A stretch of 64,000 nt of DNA from Citrobacter arsenatis (GCF_004353845.1 NZ_CP037864.1:3100001-3164000), one strand, 5' to 3'; shown: positions 9,006-18,435, counted from the stretch's first letter. A program made the numbers and translations. Notes: generated from the sequence alone by a model not told the origin.

Positions 9006-9889
9006 GCGTCCTCGGTCGTCTGCTGCGCAGTTGGATTTCTCACCGCACGAACATGCTCTTCCAGTTCGATAAACGAAGGACGTTCGCTGGAATACAGAGT
9101 CTTACGACCAAATTCAACGGCAATTGGCGGCGCGTAACCATTCAGATTGGAAAGCAGAGTTATCTTCACGCACTGCATCATTTTTGTTGTTTCAGCGCTT
9201 TTCTGGCGCAGGACGCTGGCAAGCGGGGAAATAAAGCCATAGGCCAGTAAAATACCGAGGAATGTCCCCACCATCGCATGCGCAATCAGCGAACCCAGTT
9301 CAGCCGCAGGGCGATCGGCAGAAGCCAGAGCGTGAACCACACCCATGACCGCCGCCACGATCCCAAACGCCGGTAATGAATCCCCCACCATCGCCAGGCT
9401 ATTTGCCGGGACTTCGGCTTCACTTTCGTGAGTCTCAATCTCTTCGTCCATCAGCGCTTCAATTTCAAACGTGTTCATGTTGCCGCTGATGATCAGACGC
9501 AGATAATCGACAATGAAATCAAGCATTACGGCATCTGCAAGAATGCGCGGATAGCTGGCGAAGATTTCACTCTCTTTGGGGTTTTCGATGTCGCGTTCAA
9601 GCGAGAACATGCCCTGCTGACGTGACTTGGCCATCAGGCGATACAGCAGCGCCAGCAGATCCATATACATCGCTTTGGTGTATTTTGAACGACGAAAAAG
9701 CATCGGGATCGCTTTCATCGTCCCCTTAATGGCTTTCCCGTTATTGCCGACGATGAATGCCCCAATACCCGCGCCACCGATAATCACCAGCTCAGCCGGT
9801 TGATAGAGTGCCCCAAGGTGTCCGCCGGTCATCATGTAACCGCCGAAAACTGTACCAATAACAACCAGGTAACCTAATAAGATAAGCAC
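9002..9889 (-). CDS. motA: Flagellar stator protein MotA
   Basis: MotA is the four-helix inner-membrane stator subunit. The 295-residue product begins MLILLGYLVVIGTVFGGY. The cytoplasmic loop keeps Arg90 and Glu98, which interact with FliG, and the two prolines of the channel region are present in the C-terminal half. It is the first gene of motA-motB-cheA-cheW. Transcription is expected from the sigma-28 promoter inside flhC, reading through or past the flhC terminator. Confidence 0.97.
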   Translation of the reverse strand: MLILLGYLVVIGTVFGGYMMTGGHLGALYQPAELVIIGGAGIGAFIVGNNGKAIKGTMKAIPMLFRRSKYTKAMYMDLLALLYRLMAKSRQQGMFSLERDIENPKESEIFASYPRILADAVMLDFIVDYLRLIISGNMNTFEIEALMDEEIETHESEAEVPANSLAMVGDSLPAFGIVAAVMGVVHALASADRPAAELGSLIAHAMVGTFLGILLAYGFISPLASVLRQKSAETTKMMQCVKITLLSNLNGYAPPIAVEFGRKTLYSSERPSFIELEEHVRAVRNPTAQQTTEDA

Positions 9890-9955
9890 GACATCATCCT
9901 TTCACAATTGACTATGACAGGATGCGCAGTCGGGCAGTTAACTCGAGGTCAGGAC

Positions 9956-10050
9956 AAAAAAAAGCAGCGGTAATTGCTTACCGCTGCTGGAGTGTTTGTC
10001 CACACCGTATCAGTTAAACAGCCTGTTCGATCTGTTCATCCAGCAGTTGT
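9956..10050 (-). ncRNA. motR: Candidate MotR small RNA (5' UTR of motA)
   Basis: A sigma-28 promoter at 10057-10083 and a strong intrinsic terminator at 9963-9988 define a transcript of roughly 95 bases on the minus strand, covering the end of flhC and the flhC-motA gap. MotR is a known E. coli sigma-28-dependent small RNA made from exactly this place. Promoter and terminator are seen directly; identity as MotR is inferred from position and length. The 5' end is estimated from the promoter, so it may be off by a few bases. Confidence 0.6.
9963..9988 (-). terminator. Rho-independent terminator of flhDC / MotR
   Basis: Perfect 11-bp stem AGCAGCGGTAA / TTACCGCTGCT with a 4-base loop (TTGC). On the minus strand it is followed by a run of U (seven or more A on the plus strand before 9963). 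It lies between flhC and motA. Confidence 0.92.
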
Positions 10051-10592
10051 GGAATAATATCGGCAGCATTCTGGGAAAGTTTACGTCTTTTTACGGCCCG
10101 CGATGGCGGTTGGCATAAACTGCAGGCAAAGCTGCCTGCGGGTTGGTGTGCGTGGGTGATAAAATTCCCACCGCAGCAATTGCATCGGGACAATTCCAGC
10201 AAACCGCTGTCGACAAAACGCACTAGCGTCCATGCACGGGTTAACGCCAGTAATGGCCCTTCTTCCGGCTGCGGACATTGCTCAAGGTATAAACGATACG
10301 CTTTGATCACGGCATCCACGCCGCTACAAAGACCCGTTTTAAGCAGGAATTGCCATGCGTTGCAAAACATCGAAGCATGAATATTTTGTTCCCACGTCAT
10401 AAACCAGTCAGTGGAAAAAGGCAGCATCCCTTTTGGCGGAGGGCTGCCGCGTAGTTCTTTGTACAGCTTGATAAGTCGGCCACGGCTTAATTGCGTTTCG
10501 CTTTCCAGCATTTGCAAACGGGCGCCTAATGTGATTAATTCCATCGCTAGCTGGATATCACGCGCTTCCTGAACAATGCTTTTTTCGCTCAT
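10014..10592 (-). CDS. flhC: Flagellar master transcriptional regulator subunit FlhC
   Basis: FlhC forms the FlhD4C2 activator that turns on class 2 flagellar operons with sigma-70. The 192-residue product from ATG 10592 begins MSEKSIVQEARDIQLAMELI, as in E. coli. The zinc-binding cysteines are present in the C-terminal half (CNCCGGNF and CSLCQPP). Two extra in-frame methionines upstream exist but the E. coli-like start leaves the usual 2-base gap to flhD. The 3' end of the gene holds a sigma-28 promoter reading toward motA. Confidence 0.97.
   Translation of the reverse strand: MSEKSIVQEARDIQLAMELITLGARLQMLESETQLSRGRLIKLYKELRGSPPPKGMLPFSTDWFMTWEQNIHASMFCNAWQFLLKTGLCSGVDAVIKAYRLYLEQCPQPEEGPLLALTRAWTLVRFVDSGLLELSRCNCCGGNFITHAHQPAGSFACSLCQPPSRAVKRRKLSQNAADIIPQLLDEQIEQAV
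10057..10083 (-). promoter_or_regulatory. Sigma-28 (FliA) promoter inside flhC, for MotR and motAB-cheAW
   Basis: On the minus strand this reads TAAACTTT, 11 bases, GCCGATAT: at most one mismatch in each element of the FliA consensus, with exact spacing. It sits within the last 25 codons of flhC and points toward motA. Position agrees with the known intragenic start of MotR in E. coli. Confidence 0.85.
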
Positions 10593-10594
10593 CA

Positions 10595-10945
10595 TCAAGC
10601 CCTTTTCTTGCGCGCTGCATCTTCGATGTCGCTTAACAGTCGCGTTGAAAGCATGATACCGGTATGAATTTGCTGAAGATCGTCAACGCGGGAGTCTTGC
10701 GTCAGGCGAGTCACGGTCTGGTGATCGTCAAAACGGAAATGACATACCAGTTGGTTTGTTTCAGCCAGTTTGACCATTTGAGGAAGTGTTAAGGTTGCCA
10801 ACGTGTCCGCCATCTCTTCGCTGATACCAAGGCGAAACATCGCAGAGGCTTTGTCCTGAACGATCAACCGTTGTGCAAGCAATAAATATGACAAATTGAT
10901 GTCATAGATGTGTTTCAGCAACTCGGATGTATGCATTATTTGCAT
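10595..10945 (-). CDS. flhD: Flagellar master transcriptional regulator subunit FlhD
   Basis: FlhD is the partner of FlhC in the class 2 activator. The frame from 10945 gives 116 residues (MQIMHTSELLKHIYDINL); an alternative start at 10936 gives MHTSELL as in E. coli. Neither has a strong ribosome site. The C-terminus (SDIEDAARKKRA) is three residues shorter than the E. coli tail and resembles the Salmonella form. The disulfide-forming cysteine region (NQLVCHFRF) is conserved. It is the first gene of flhDC, with a long untranslated leader and a CRP site upstream. Confidence 0.96.
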   Translation of the reverse strand: MQIMHTSELLKHIYDINLSYLLLAQRLIVQDKASAMFRLGISEEMADTLATLTLPQMVKLAETNQLVCHFRFDDHQTVTRLTQDSRVDDLQQIHTGIMLSTRLLSDIEDAARKKRA

Positions 10946-11730
10946 CCATAATAACCAACATTGTTTTCATGCGGTGTAACCGCACCCCGTGATGTCGCCG
11001 GGAAGGCCCGGTAAAAAAAAAGCAAAAGGTCAAATACATAGCAGCGTGACGGCACTTACGCGTTGTCTAAACATTCCCTTTTTCAGAAGGCCGCGTCCCT
11101 TACAAGCTCACATCAATTCTTACAATTGTCTAAGATTTTTCCTAATTCGACGCAACTCTACCCGCCACCAGTTACACATACAACGTAGCTATGCTGCGAA
11201 TTTGAAGAATATGTGACACAGATCACATAAACTAGCTAAACACTTAACATAAATCCATCAGCACAGCTTTTACTTTGCTTATTTTGTAACCCCACATTCT
11301 CCATTTCAATTCCTGGCGCACGAATATTCTTGCAATAAAAGCGAATAGTATTTTGTTCACAAACGTTAATATCACGGCGTGAAATAGCGAGCTTGATCAC
11401 ATATTTAATGTAAAACATCATTTTAATTAAATGCTTTGTAAACAAAGACTTAAATATTAAGGGTGATTAATTAATACCAGGCAGTGACGATCAGTCAAAT
11501 GTTAAAATATGTTTATTTTTTATTAACACATTGTTTTCATTAGCAGTGAGTTTTACTTAAGGAAGCTGAACGTATTTACAAGTTATATGAAGCAATTATT
11601 CTATTTATAAGAATAATTAATGAATAACCATGATGGCATTCACACTATCCGGGAAGGAAAGGTTGCAGTATGGAGCAAGCTGAGTAATGCTGAAAATCCT
11701 CTCATAATTCTTGAAAAAAAGGAGCGAGTT
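10946..11730. promoter_or_regulatory. Long flhD-uspC intergenic regulatory region
   Basis: These 785 bases separate divergent flhD and uspC. They hold the CRP site at 11212-11227 and are A/T-rich from about 11380 to 11620. No insertion sequence is present, in contrast to motile E. coli K-12 strains that carry IS elements here. An AAGGAGCGAG ribosome site precedes uspC. I recognise no further gene; a 69-codon minus-strand frame (11236-11445) has no ribosome site or family resemblance. Confidence 0.7.
11212..11227. promoter_or_regulatory. CRP binding site of flhDC
   Basis: TGTGA, six bases (CACAGA), TCACA matches both CRP half-sites perfectly. Its centre is about 275 bases upstream of flhD, which fits the E. 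coli arrangement of a long leader of about 200 bases and a CRP site near -72. It couples motility to catabolite status. Confidence 0.88.
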
Positions 11731-12159
11731 ATGAGCTATACACACATTCTTGTTGCCGTTGCTGCCACCCCTGAAAGCCAGCAATTGTTAGCCAAAGCGG
11801 TTTCAATCGCTCGTCCGGTCAATGCCCGTATTAGTCTGATAACCCTGGTCTCAGATCCTGAACTGTATAACCAGTTTGCCGCACCTATGCTGGAGGACCT
11901 GCGTGAAGTGATGCAAGAAGAGACGCAAGATTTTATCGACAAGCTCAGCAAAGAAGCGCAGTACCCCATTGAGCATACCTTTATTACCTATGGGGCACTG
12001 AATGAACATATTCTGGACGTATGCCGCAAGCACGCCGTCGATCTGGTTATTTATGGCAACCACAACCACAGCTTCTTTTCGCGCGCTTCCTGCTCAGCAA
12101 AAAGCGTCGTCGGAGCCAGCCAGGTGGATGTACTGTTGGTTCCACTGGCTGGAGATTGA
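11731..12159 (+). CDS. uspC: Universal stress protein UspC
   Basis: A 142-residue cytoplasmic protein of the UspA family. The start ATG at 11731 follows a GGAGCGAG ribosome site and gives MSYTHILVAVAATPESQQLL, like E. coli UspC; a longer frame from 11620 lacks support. The nucleotide-binding C-terminal motif is altered to GNHNHSFFSRASCSAKSVV as in UspC. E. coli UspC is linked to stress survival and motility. The end faces otsA with a 17-base gap. Confidence 0.94.
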   Translation: MSYTHILVAVAATPESQQLLAKAVSIARPVNARISLITLVSDPELYNQFAAPMLEDLREVMQEETQDFIDKLSKEAQYPIEHTFITYGALNEHILDVCRKHAVDLVIYGNHNHSFFSRASCSAKSVVGASQVDVLLVPLAGD

Positions 12160-12176
12160 TCTTCGCTTTCTGAGAA

Positions 12177-13598
12177 TCACGCCAGCTTAGAGCAGGAAGT
12201 TACGTTGTCTGGCAACGACTGTTTACTCTGGCGTGGGGTGACTTTTTCCAGATCGCAAATGAACCTCGCCTGCCAGTTGTCGATATCATTTTTAATGATA
12301 GTTTCGAGCATTTCAGCGTGGCGGGATTTACGTTCAGCAAGCGGCATCGTTAGCGCCTGATTTAAGGCGCCAGCCACTTCATCCCGGTCGTAAGGGTTAA
12401 CGATAAGCGCGGAAGTCAGCTCATTCGCGGCCCCGGCAAATTGTGATAACACCAGAACGCCAGGGTTAGCTGGATCCTGTGCGGCCACATACTCTTTCGC
12501 CACCAGGTTCATACCATCGCGCAGCGGTGTCACCAACCCAACATCTGAGTAGCGAAAGATTTTCATCAGTAATTTACGATCAAAGAACTGGTTCAGATAA
12601 TAGAGCGGCGTCCAACCCAGTTGTCCATATTTGCCATTAATCCGCCCTGCTTCAGTCTCCAGTTGGTGACGAATATCCTGGTAGGCTTGCACCTCTTCAC
12701 GCGACGTTGGCGCTATCTGCGTATAGCGAATTTTACCGTGATGCTGCGGATAATGTTCCAGTAGAGCCTCGTAGGCCTGGAAACGCTCCGGCAAGCCTTT
12801 GGAGTAATCCAGACGCTCTACAGAGAAAATGTTCTGCACATTTTTAAGCTCAGCTTTTAACTGTGCCAGCTTAGGTGGCAAGGGTCCGGAAGCCTGCCTT
12901 GCGATCTCATCCGGCTCAATACCGATGGGATATACCTGGGTGCAAAACGTTTTTCCCCATGCCCGGTGATGTTTATTGCCGGAAGCGGACACCTGAGTCT
13001 GGGCTGTTAGAGAATCTAAAAAAGCCTGACGATCGTTTTCGGTCTGGAAACCGAGCAAATCAAAATCGCACATCTGCTCAAGCAGTGTCTGATGAGGTGG
13101 TAGCGCATTAAAAATTTCCGGCGTGGGAAAGGGAATATGCAGGAAAAAACCGATGCGATTATTCACTCCGCGTTTACGCAGCTCGCTGGCAAACGGCAGC
13201 AGATGGTAATCATGAACCCAGATGATGTCGTCATCGCTTAGCAACGGTAGCAGTTTGTCTACCAGCAGAGCATTTACCCGTTGATAGCCTTCCCATGCAG
13301 GACGCTGAAACTGTACCAAATCGAGGCGATAGTGAAACGCAGGCCATAAAACAGCATTAGAAAACTGGCAGTAATACTCTTCGTAGTCCTGTTCACTCAA
13401 GTTAAACGAAGCCCAGGTAATATTGCCCCGCGTGATTTTTTTTAGGGGTTTGTCTTCATTACCCGTATCGCCACTCCAGCCAAACCACAAGCCACCAGCG
13501 GCCTTCAACGCACCCAACACGCCGACGGCAAGCCCACCTGCGCTCCCCTTATCATCTGGTGAGGCGATACGATTAGATACTACGACTAAACGACTCAT
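12177..13598 (-). CDS. otsA: Trehalose-6-phosphate synthase OtsA
   Basis: OtsA joins UDP-glucose and glucose-6-phosphate to trehalose-6-phosphate, the first step of osmotic and stationary-phase trehalose synthesis. The start at 13598 (MSRLVVVSNRIASPD) gives 473 residues, matching the family; it lies inside the end of otsB, a 26-base overlap as in E. coli. The GT20 fold is clear: the N-terminal GGLAVG glucose-6-phosphate loop, HDYHLLP, and the donor site regions VERLDYSKGLPER and PLRDGMNLVAKEY. Confidence 0.97.
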   Translation of the reverse strand: MSRLVVVSNRIASPDDKGSAGGLAVGVLGALKAAGGLWFGWSGDTGNEDKPLKKITRGNITWASFNLSEQDYEEYYCQFSNAVLWPAFHYRLDLVQFQRPAWEGYQRVNALLVDKLLPLLSDDDIIWVHDYHLLPFASELRKRGVNNRIGFFLHIPFPTPEIFNALPPHQTLLEQMCDFDLLGFQTENDRQAFLDSLTAQTQVSASGNKHHRAWGKTFCTQVYPIGIEPDEIARQASGPLPPKLAQLKAELKNVQNIFSVERLDYSKGLPERFQAYEALLEHYPQHHGKIRYTQIAPTSREEVQAYQDIRHQLETEAGRINGKYGQLGWTPLYYLNQFFDRKLLMKIFRYSDVGLVTPLRDGMNLVAKEYVAAQDPANPGVLVLSQFAGAANELTSALIVNPYDRDEVAGALNQALTMPLAERKSRHAEMLETIIKNDIDNWQARFICDLEKVTPRQSKQSLPDNVTSCSKLA

Positions 13599-14376
13599 AG
13601 CCACCTCTTCTGTTATTCGTTGCTTTCGATTCTTGCTGAGAAGAGTTAATTTGCTCCAGCCAGTGCCAAACATCCTTAACGCCATCCAGGCGCCATGTGG
13701 CCTGTGTCGCCCCGCTCCCCACCTTCACGGAAATACCCCCAGCGCGATTAACCACGTCGAACCCTGTTTCATCCGTCAGATCGTCACCGAAAAATACGGG
13801 GATCCGGCCGGCAAAAGGCGCTTCCTGCATAAATGCGGCAATCGCTTCGCCTTTATTGGTGCCCTTTGGTTTTATCTCCACGACACATTTTCCGTGCTGC
13901 AAAGCCAACTGCGGCCATCTGTGCGTGATGTGTTCAGCCAGGCTAATTAGCGCTGCCTCATGTTCAGGTGCCTGGCGGTAGTGCAGCGCGAAAGCCATAC
14001 CTTTTGCTTCAAGCGTGGTACCTGGCATCGTCGCCAACGCGCTGTGTAATAGCTCTCCTGCTTCACGCTCAACACCTGCTGCCAGGCGCACTATATGGGT
14101 TTGGCCATTGATATCACGGCGTTCTGCCCCATGCACCCCGGCGAGCGGAAAACGAATGGGAGAGGTAAGCGCGTCAAGCTCAGCCATTGAGCGCCCTGAA
14201 ATCAATGCCAGCGCCCCCGCATTGCGCGTCGCCAGCTGTTGTAATAACTGCAGGATTGTCTTAGGGACAACGACCTGGTCTGGATAAGGTTTGATCTCAG
14301 CCAGTGTCCCATCGAGATCAAAAAAATAAGCACAGCTTGCAGATTGTTCAGGGGGTAAGATCAGTGATGCTGTCAC
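13573..14376 (-). CDS. otsB: Trehalose-6-phosphate phosphatase OtsB
   Basis: OtsB removes phosphate from trehalose-6-phosphate. The 267-residue HAD-family product has motif I FDLDGTLAEIKP near residue 20, motif II around ALISGRS, a lysine in EIKPKGTNKGEAI and motif III FFGDDLTDE. It is first in the otsBA operon, expected to be under RpoS control, and its end overlaps otsA by 26 bases. Confidence 0.96.
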   Translation of the reverse strand: MTASLILPPEQSASCAYFFDLDGTLAEIKPYPDQVVVPKTILQLLQQLATRNAGALALISGRSMAELDALTSPIRFPLAGVHGAERRDINGQTHIVRLAAGVEREAGELLHSALATMPGTTLEAKGMAFALHYRQAPEHEAALISLAEHITHRWPQLALQHGKCVVEIKPKGTNKGEAIAAFMQEAPFAGRIPVFFGDDLTDETGFDVVNRAGGISVKVGSGATQATWRLDGVKDVWHWLEQINSSQQESKATNNRRGGYESFSRSI

Positions 14377-14480
14377 CCGTTTATCCTCCTCATCATGGTC
14401 TGTACGCCGCGCGGATCGCGCCGTATATATGATGTATGACGGATATAAGTATAGACAGTGTGACCATGCTCGCCATTTGG

Positions 14481-14513
14481 AAAAACAATCGCCAGCCGGG
14501 TAGCGGCTGGCGA
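14481..14513 (-). terminator. Rho-independent terminator of araFGH
   Basis: A 9-bp stem (TCGCCAGCC 14489-14497, GGCTGGCGA 14505-14513) with a 7-base loop is followed on the minus strand by GUUUUU. It lies about 40 bases past the araH stop. Confidence 0.85.
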
Positions 14514-14551
14514 TGAGCTAAAGCTAGACTAAAAAGTTGGGGCTAAAATCA

Positions 14552-15541
14552 TCAAACGGTACGCTTCGCTTTTTGCTTGTAACGGTCGAAGATCACCGCC
14601 GCCAGCAGGATGAGGCCACGCACGACGTACTGAGCGAATGGAGAGATATTCAGCAGGTTCATCGCATTCTCAACCGTCCCCAGGATCAATACCCCGGCCA
14701 CCACATATGAGATTTTTCCGATGCCGCCTTTAAGCGAAACGCCCCCTAACACGCACGCGGAAATCACAATCAGCTCATAACCGATTGAGGTCATTGGCTG
14801 GCCGCTGGTCATACGCGATGCGAGGATAATCCCGGCAATGGCGGATACCAGTCCAGACAAAATAAAGATAATAATCTTGGTGCGAACCACCGGTACCCCT
14901 GCCAGGCGTGCCGCCTCTTCATTCCCCCCAATGGCCAGCGTATTACGACCAAACGTGGTTTTATTCAGCAGTAAGCCAAAGACGATGAAACAGACGACCG
15001 TAATCCAGATAGGGGCTGGCAGACCAAACCAGTTAGCGTAGCCGAGAGTAAAGAAACGCTCGTCTTCAATCCCAACCGCCTTACCGTCAGAGATAATGTA
15101 AGCCAGACCACGTACAATCTGCATCGTCGCAAGCGTGGTGATCAGGGCGTTAATTTTTAACCGCGCAATCACGAACCCATTAACCAGACCACAAAGGATA
15201 CCGAGCAACAGCCCGGCAGCCACGCCAATCCACAGGCTTTCGGTCATGTTAATGACCACGGCAGTCGTGACCCCGGCGCAGGCAATCACGGACGCAACGG
15301 ACAGGTCGAAGTCACCGGATGCCAGGCAAAACAGCATCCCGCAGGCAACCATACCCGACATCGAAACCGCCAGTCCCAGCCCTTTCATGTTGATGAAGGT
15401 AGCAAAGTTTGGCACGAAGATGGCACAAACCAGGAACAGCACGGCGAAGACCACCAGCATCCCGTACTGATCCCAAATGCGACCAAGATTTAGCGCCGAC
15501 TTTGCCGCGCCAGAACCCGATGTTGAAACGGAAGACATCAT
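14552..15541 (-). CDS. araH: L-arabinose ABC transporter permease AraH
   Basis: AraH is the inner-membrane channel of the high-affinity arabinose importer. The 329-residue product has the hydrophobic helices of a ribose/arabinose-type permease and the conserved SGDFDLSVAS and GGNEEAARLAGV motifs. It begins with two methionines; the second (15538) could also be used. It is the last gene of araF-araG-araH, 11 bases after araG, and followed by an intrinsic terminator. Confidence 0.96.
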   Translation of the reverse strand: MMSSVSTSGSGAAKSALNLGRIWDQYGMLVVFAVLFLVCAIFVPNFATFINMKGLGLAVSMSGMVACGMLFCLASGDFDLSVASVIACAGVTTAVVINMTESLWIGVAAGLLLGILCGLVNGFVIARLKINALITTLATMQIVRGLAYIISDGKAVGIEDERFFTLGYANWFGLPAPIWITVVCFIVFGLLLNKTTFGRNTLAIGGNEEAARLAGVPVVRTKIIIFILSGLVSAIAGIILASRMTSGQPMTSIGYELIVISACVLGGVSLKGGIGKISYVVAGVLILGTVENAMNLLNISPFAQYVVRGLILLAAVIFDRYKQKAKRTV

Positions 15542-15552
15542 TCTCTCCTTAT

Positions 15553-17067
15553 TCAGGCTACAGCCTGGCTGACTTTAGGCATAGCAAGGCTCAACGCCTG
15601 GCGCTCATCCGCCTGTTCATGAAGTAACTCACCCGCAATTTCGCCTTCTCTCATCACCACGATACGGTCGGCGACACCGAGCACTTCTGGCAGATCGCTG
15701 GACGCAAACAGCACGGCCACGCCGCGCGCCGCGAGGGCATAAATCACGTTATAAATTTCATGCTTGGCGCCTACATCAATGCCGCGTGTAGGTTCGTCCA
15801 GCAAAATCACCTTCATCTCTTCGGATAACCAACGGCCAAGGATAGCCTTCTGCTGATTACCGCCGGAGAGGTTCATAATCAGTTGCTCCGCACCCGGCGT
15901 TTTAATATTGAGAGAGCGAATATGGTGATCGGCGTTGGTCTCTTCCCAGCCGTTGTTGATCACGCATCCCCCCAGAACATGTTTACGCCGCGCACTAATG
16001 TTGATGTTGTTACGCACCGAATGGACTGGAATGATCCCTTCCGCCTTACGGTCCTCCGGGCACAGCATCATCCCCGCTTCAATGGCATGGCTCGGTTTGC
16101 GAATATCAATCGGCTGTTCATCAATAAACACCTGCCCTGCCGTGATTCGAGTGCCACCAAACAGTCCTTTCATTAATTCGCTACGCCCGGCTCCTACCAG
16201 GCCAAACAAACCGACAATTTCACCGCTTCGTACCGATAAACTGATCGGCGTACGTACGCCAGGGGCTTTCACCTCGTGCAAACGCAGGCGCTCTGCGCCA
16301 TACGGTCTGGATTTCCAGCCATAAATATCACCGAGGTCGCGCCCGACCATCGCCTGCACCAGCGCGTCGTGATCGACCTGCTGCATATCCGTAAACGTTT
16401 TGACGTAATGACCATCTTTAAACACGGTAATGGCATCGCTGAGGGCAAAAATCTCCTCCATACGGTGCGAAACGTACAGAATGATGCGTCCTTCGTTGCG
16501 CAGCTCACGGATGACGCGAAACAGGTTCTCAATCTCACGAGCTGACAGGGAACTGGTCGGTTCATCGAAAGCAATAATTTTGGCATTGCGCGCCAGCGCT
16601 TTCGCAATCTCCACCATCTGCCATTGACCAATGGAGAGGTATTTCAACGGAGTATCGGGATCGATATCCATGCCCAGATGCTTAAGCTGTAGCCCCGCTT
16701 CATAGTTCAGCAGCGAGCGGTTCACAATCCCGCCTTTGTGCGGCAACTGGCCTAAATAAATATTCTCGGCAACGGTCATTTCCGGGACGAGATGCAGCTC
16801 CTGATAAATAATGGCAACACCGGCGTTGAGCGCGGCAGTGGTATCCGCAAACGAAACCTCCTGTCCGCGGATCGTCAGAGATCCCGTCGTTGGCGCATAG
16901 TTACCGCTGAGAATTTTTAATAGTGTTGATTTCCCGGCGCCATTTTCGCCCATCAGCGCATGCACCTGACCGGCATAGCAGTCGAAACTGATATCCGTAA
17001 GCGCTTTAACACCGGGGAATGTTTTGCCAATGCCGCGAAATGAGAGATACGGGGTAGACTGTTGCAT
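15553..17067 (-). CDS. araG: L-arabinose ABC transporter ATP-binding protein AraG
   Basis: AraG is the cytoplasmic ATPase of the arabinose importer. The start at 17067 (MQQSTPYLSFRGIGKTFPG) gives 504 residues as in E. coli. It has two ABC domains: the first with Walker A GENGAGKST, signature LSIGQWQMVEIA and Walker B IIAFDEPTS; the second with a degenerate Walker A (GLVGAGRSE), signature LSGGNQQKA and Walker B VILLDEPT. A REP block of about 75 bases separates it from araF. Confidence 0.97.
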   Translation of the reverse strand: MQQSTPYLSFRGIGKTFPGVKALTDISFDCYAGQVHALMGENGAGKSTLLKILSGNYAPTTGSLTIRGQEVSFADTTAALNAGVAIIYQELHLVPEMTVAENIYLGQLPHKGGIVNRSLLNYEAGLQLKHLGMDIDPDTPLKYLSIGQWQMVEIAKALARNAKIIAFDEPTSSLSAREIENLFRVIRELRNEGRIILYVSHRMEEIFALSDAITVFKDGHYVKTFTDMQQVDHDALVQAMVGRDLGDIYGWKSRPYGAERLRLHEVKAPGVRTPISLSVRSGEIVGLFGLVGAGRSELMKGLFGGTRITAGQVFIDEQPIDIRKPSHAIEAGMMLCPEDRKAEGIIPVHSVRNNINISARRKHVLGGCVINNGWEETNADHHIRSLNIKTPGAEQLIMNLSGGNQQKAILGRWLSEEMKVILLDEPTRGIDVGAKHEIYNVIYALAARGVAVLFASSDLPEVLGVADRIVVMREGEIAGELLHEQADERQALSLAMPKVSQAVA

Positions 17068-17108
17068 AACGTCTCCGTGAGTCAGGATTTTGCCGGCCTG
17101 GAAAACCG

Positions 17109-17182
17109 CCGGACGTAGGCCCGGTAAGCGCAGCGCCACCGGGCATTGCGCCGGATGGCAGCTTCGCCTTATCCGGCCTACA
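17109..17182. repeat. REP/BIME element between araF and araG
   Basis: Two REP-like palindromes lie in tandem: one around 17109-17145 (GCCGGACGTAGGCCCGG to CCACCGGGC) and one around 17150-17182 (GCCGGATGG to TTATCCGGCCTAC). Such elements protect upstream mRNA from 3' decay, so araF, the binding protein needed in excess, may be expressed more than araG and araH. Confidence 0.8.
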
Positions 17183-17199
17183 ACATCACAGCATTTCTG

Positions 17200-18189
17200 T
17201 TACTTACCGCCTAAACCTTTCTTCGCCAGCTCTTCTTTGAAGTTATCGCGGGTAATCAGCACCACATCCGTCACTTCAGTGAACGCCGGTGGCTCTGCAC
17301 CTTTCATCACCCAGTTGTAGAGCATTTCACTTGATTTATAGCCATGAACATCCGGGCTTGGCAGCAGTGAACCGTAGAAACCGGTCGCTTCGCCTTTGGA
17401 CAGTTCGCTCACTGCATCCACGCCGTTGATACCGATACCAATCACGTTTGGCGCTTTGAAGCCCTGCCCTTCGGTCGCACGCACGCCGCCCAGCACGGTG
17501 TTGTCGTTCATGCCGACAATCAGCCAGTGTTTAACTTCAGGATGCTGGACCAGCATGGAGTTAGCGGCATCGAATGCCCCTGGGATATCATTCGATTTGG
17601 TTGGAACCTGGTAGATCTGTTTTTCCGGGAAGCCTGCAGCTTTAAGCGCTTCCATTGAACCCGATGTACGGCGACGCGCGGTGTCGAGTTCATTTGCGGT
17701 AATGGCCATGACGGCCGTGGATTTCACATCCCAACCGCGCTTTTGCATCTCTTTATACAGTTCCTGGCCCTGGCGCTCACCAATTTTGGTTGCAGCCATC
17801 ATGACCAGCGGCACGGTATCCATCGGCTTGCCTTTGGCATTAGCGAACTGGTCATCGACGGCAATGACTTTCATATCGTAGCCACGCGCCTTCGCCATAA
17901 TGGCAGGTCCAAGTTTGGGATCCGGTGTACAAATTACAAACCCTTTTGCGCCACTTGCAGCCAGGCTGTCGATGGCATTAAGGGTTTTCTCACCATCCGG
18001 GACGGCAATTTTAATCACCTCAAAACCAAGGTCTTTACCGGCTTTATCGGCAAACTTCCATTCAGTTTGGAACCACGGTTCTTCCGGCTGTTTGACCAGG
18101 AAACCGAGCTTCATGGATTCAGCGATAGCGGATTGTGACATAATGGCAGCCAGACCGATGGCAGCCAGCGCTTTAGTGAATTTGTGCAT
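17200..18189 (-). CDS. araF: L-arabinose-binding periplasmic protein AraF
   Basis: AraF captures L-arabinose in the periplasm and delivers it to AraGH. The 329-residue product has a Sec signal peptide (about 23 residues, ending at SAIAES) and is nearly identical to E. coli AraF through its two-lobed binding fold (FLVKQPEEPWFQTEWKFAD). It is the first gene of the operon. An AraC-like half-site lies about 250 bases upstream. Confidence 0.97.
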   Translation of the reverse strand: MHKFTKALAAIGLAAIMSQSAIAESMKLGFLVKQPEEPWFQTEWKFADKAGKDLGFEVIKIAVPDGEKTLNAIDSLAASGAKGFVICTPDPKLGPAIMAKARGYDMKVIAVDDQFANAKGKPMDTVPLVMMAATKIGERQGQELYKEMQKRGWDVKSTAVMAITANELDTARRRTSGSMEALKAAGFPEKQIYQVPTKSNDIPGAFDAANSMLVQHPEVKHWLIVGMNDNTVLGGVRATEGQGFKAPNVIGIGINGVDAVSELSKGEATGFYGSLLPSPDVHGYKSSEMLYNWVMKGAEPPAFTEVTDVVLITRDNFKEELAKKGLGGK

Positions 18190-18435
18190 GGTTAACTCCA
18201 GCTTTAACGTTCTTTTATGTAGGGTAAAATCAGACGATTTTTTGTAATTCGGACGTAAAACAAGGCATTACCTTTTATTGATAAGATCAATGCCAGTGCT
18301 GAGAGTATTTTTAGCGGGAAATTGATTCTCCATAAGAGAGCGGCATCACACCACAGAATTACAGTAATTGCGTACATAAATTCAGCGGGAAATGACATAA
18401 AAAAACGTGGTTTTGTCGACGGAAAAAAAGAGGGG

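Noticed and set aside
11236..11445. 69-codon minus-strand frame in the flhD upstream region
   Set aside because: No ribosome site, A/T-driven composition, and it lies in the known regulatory leader of flhDC.
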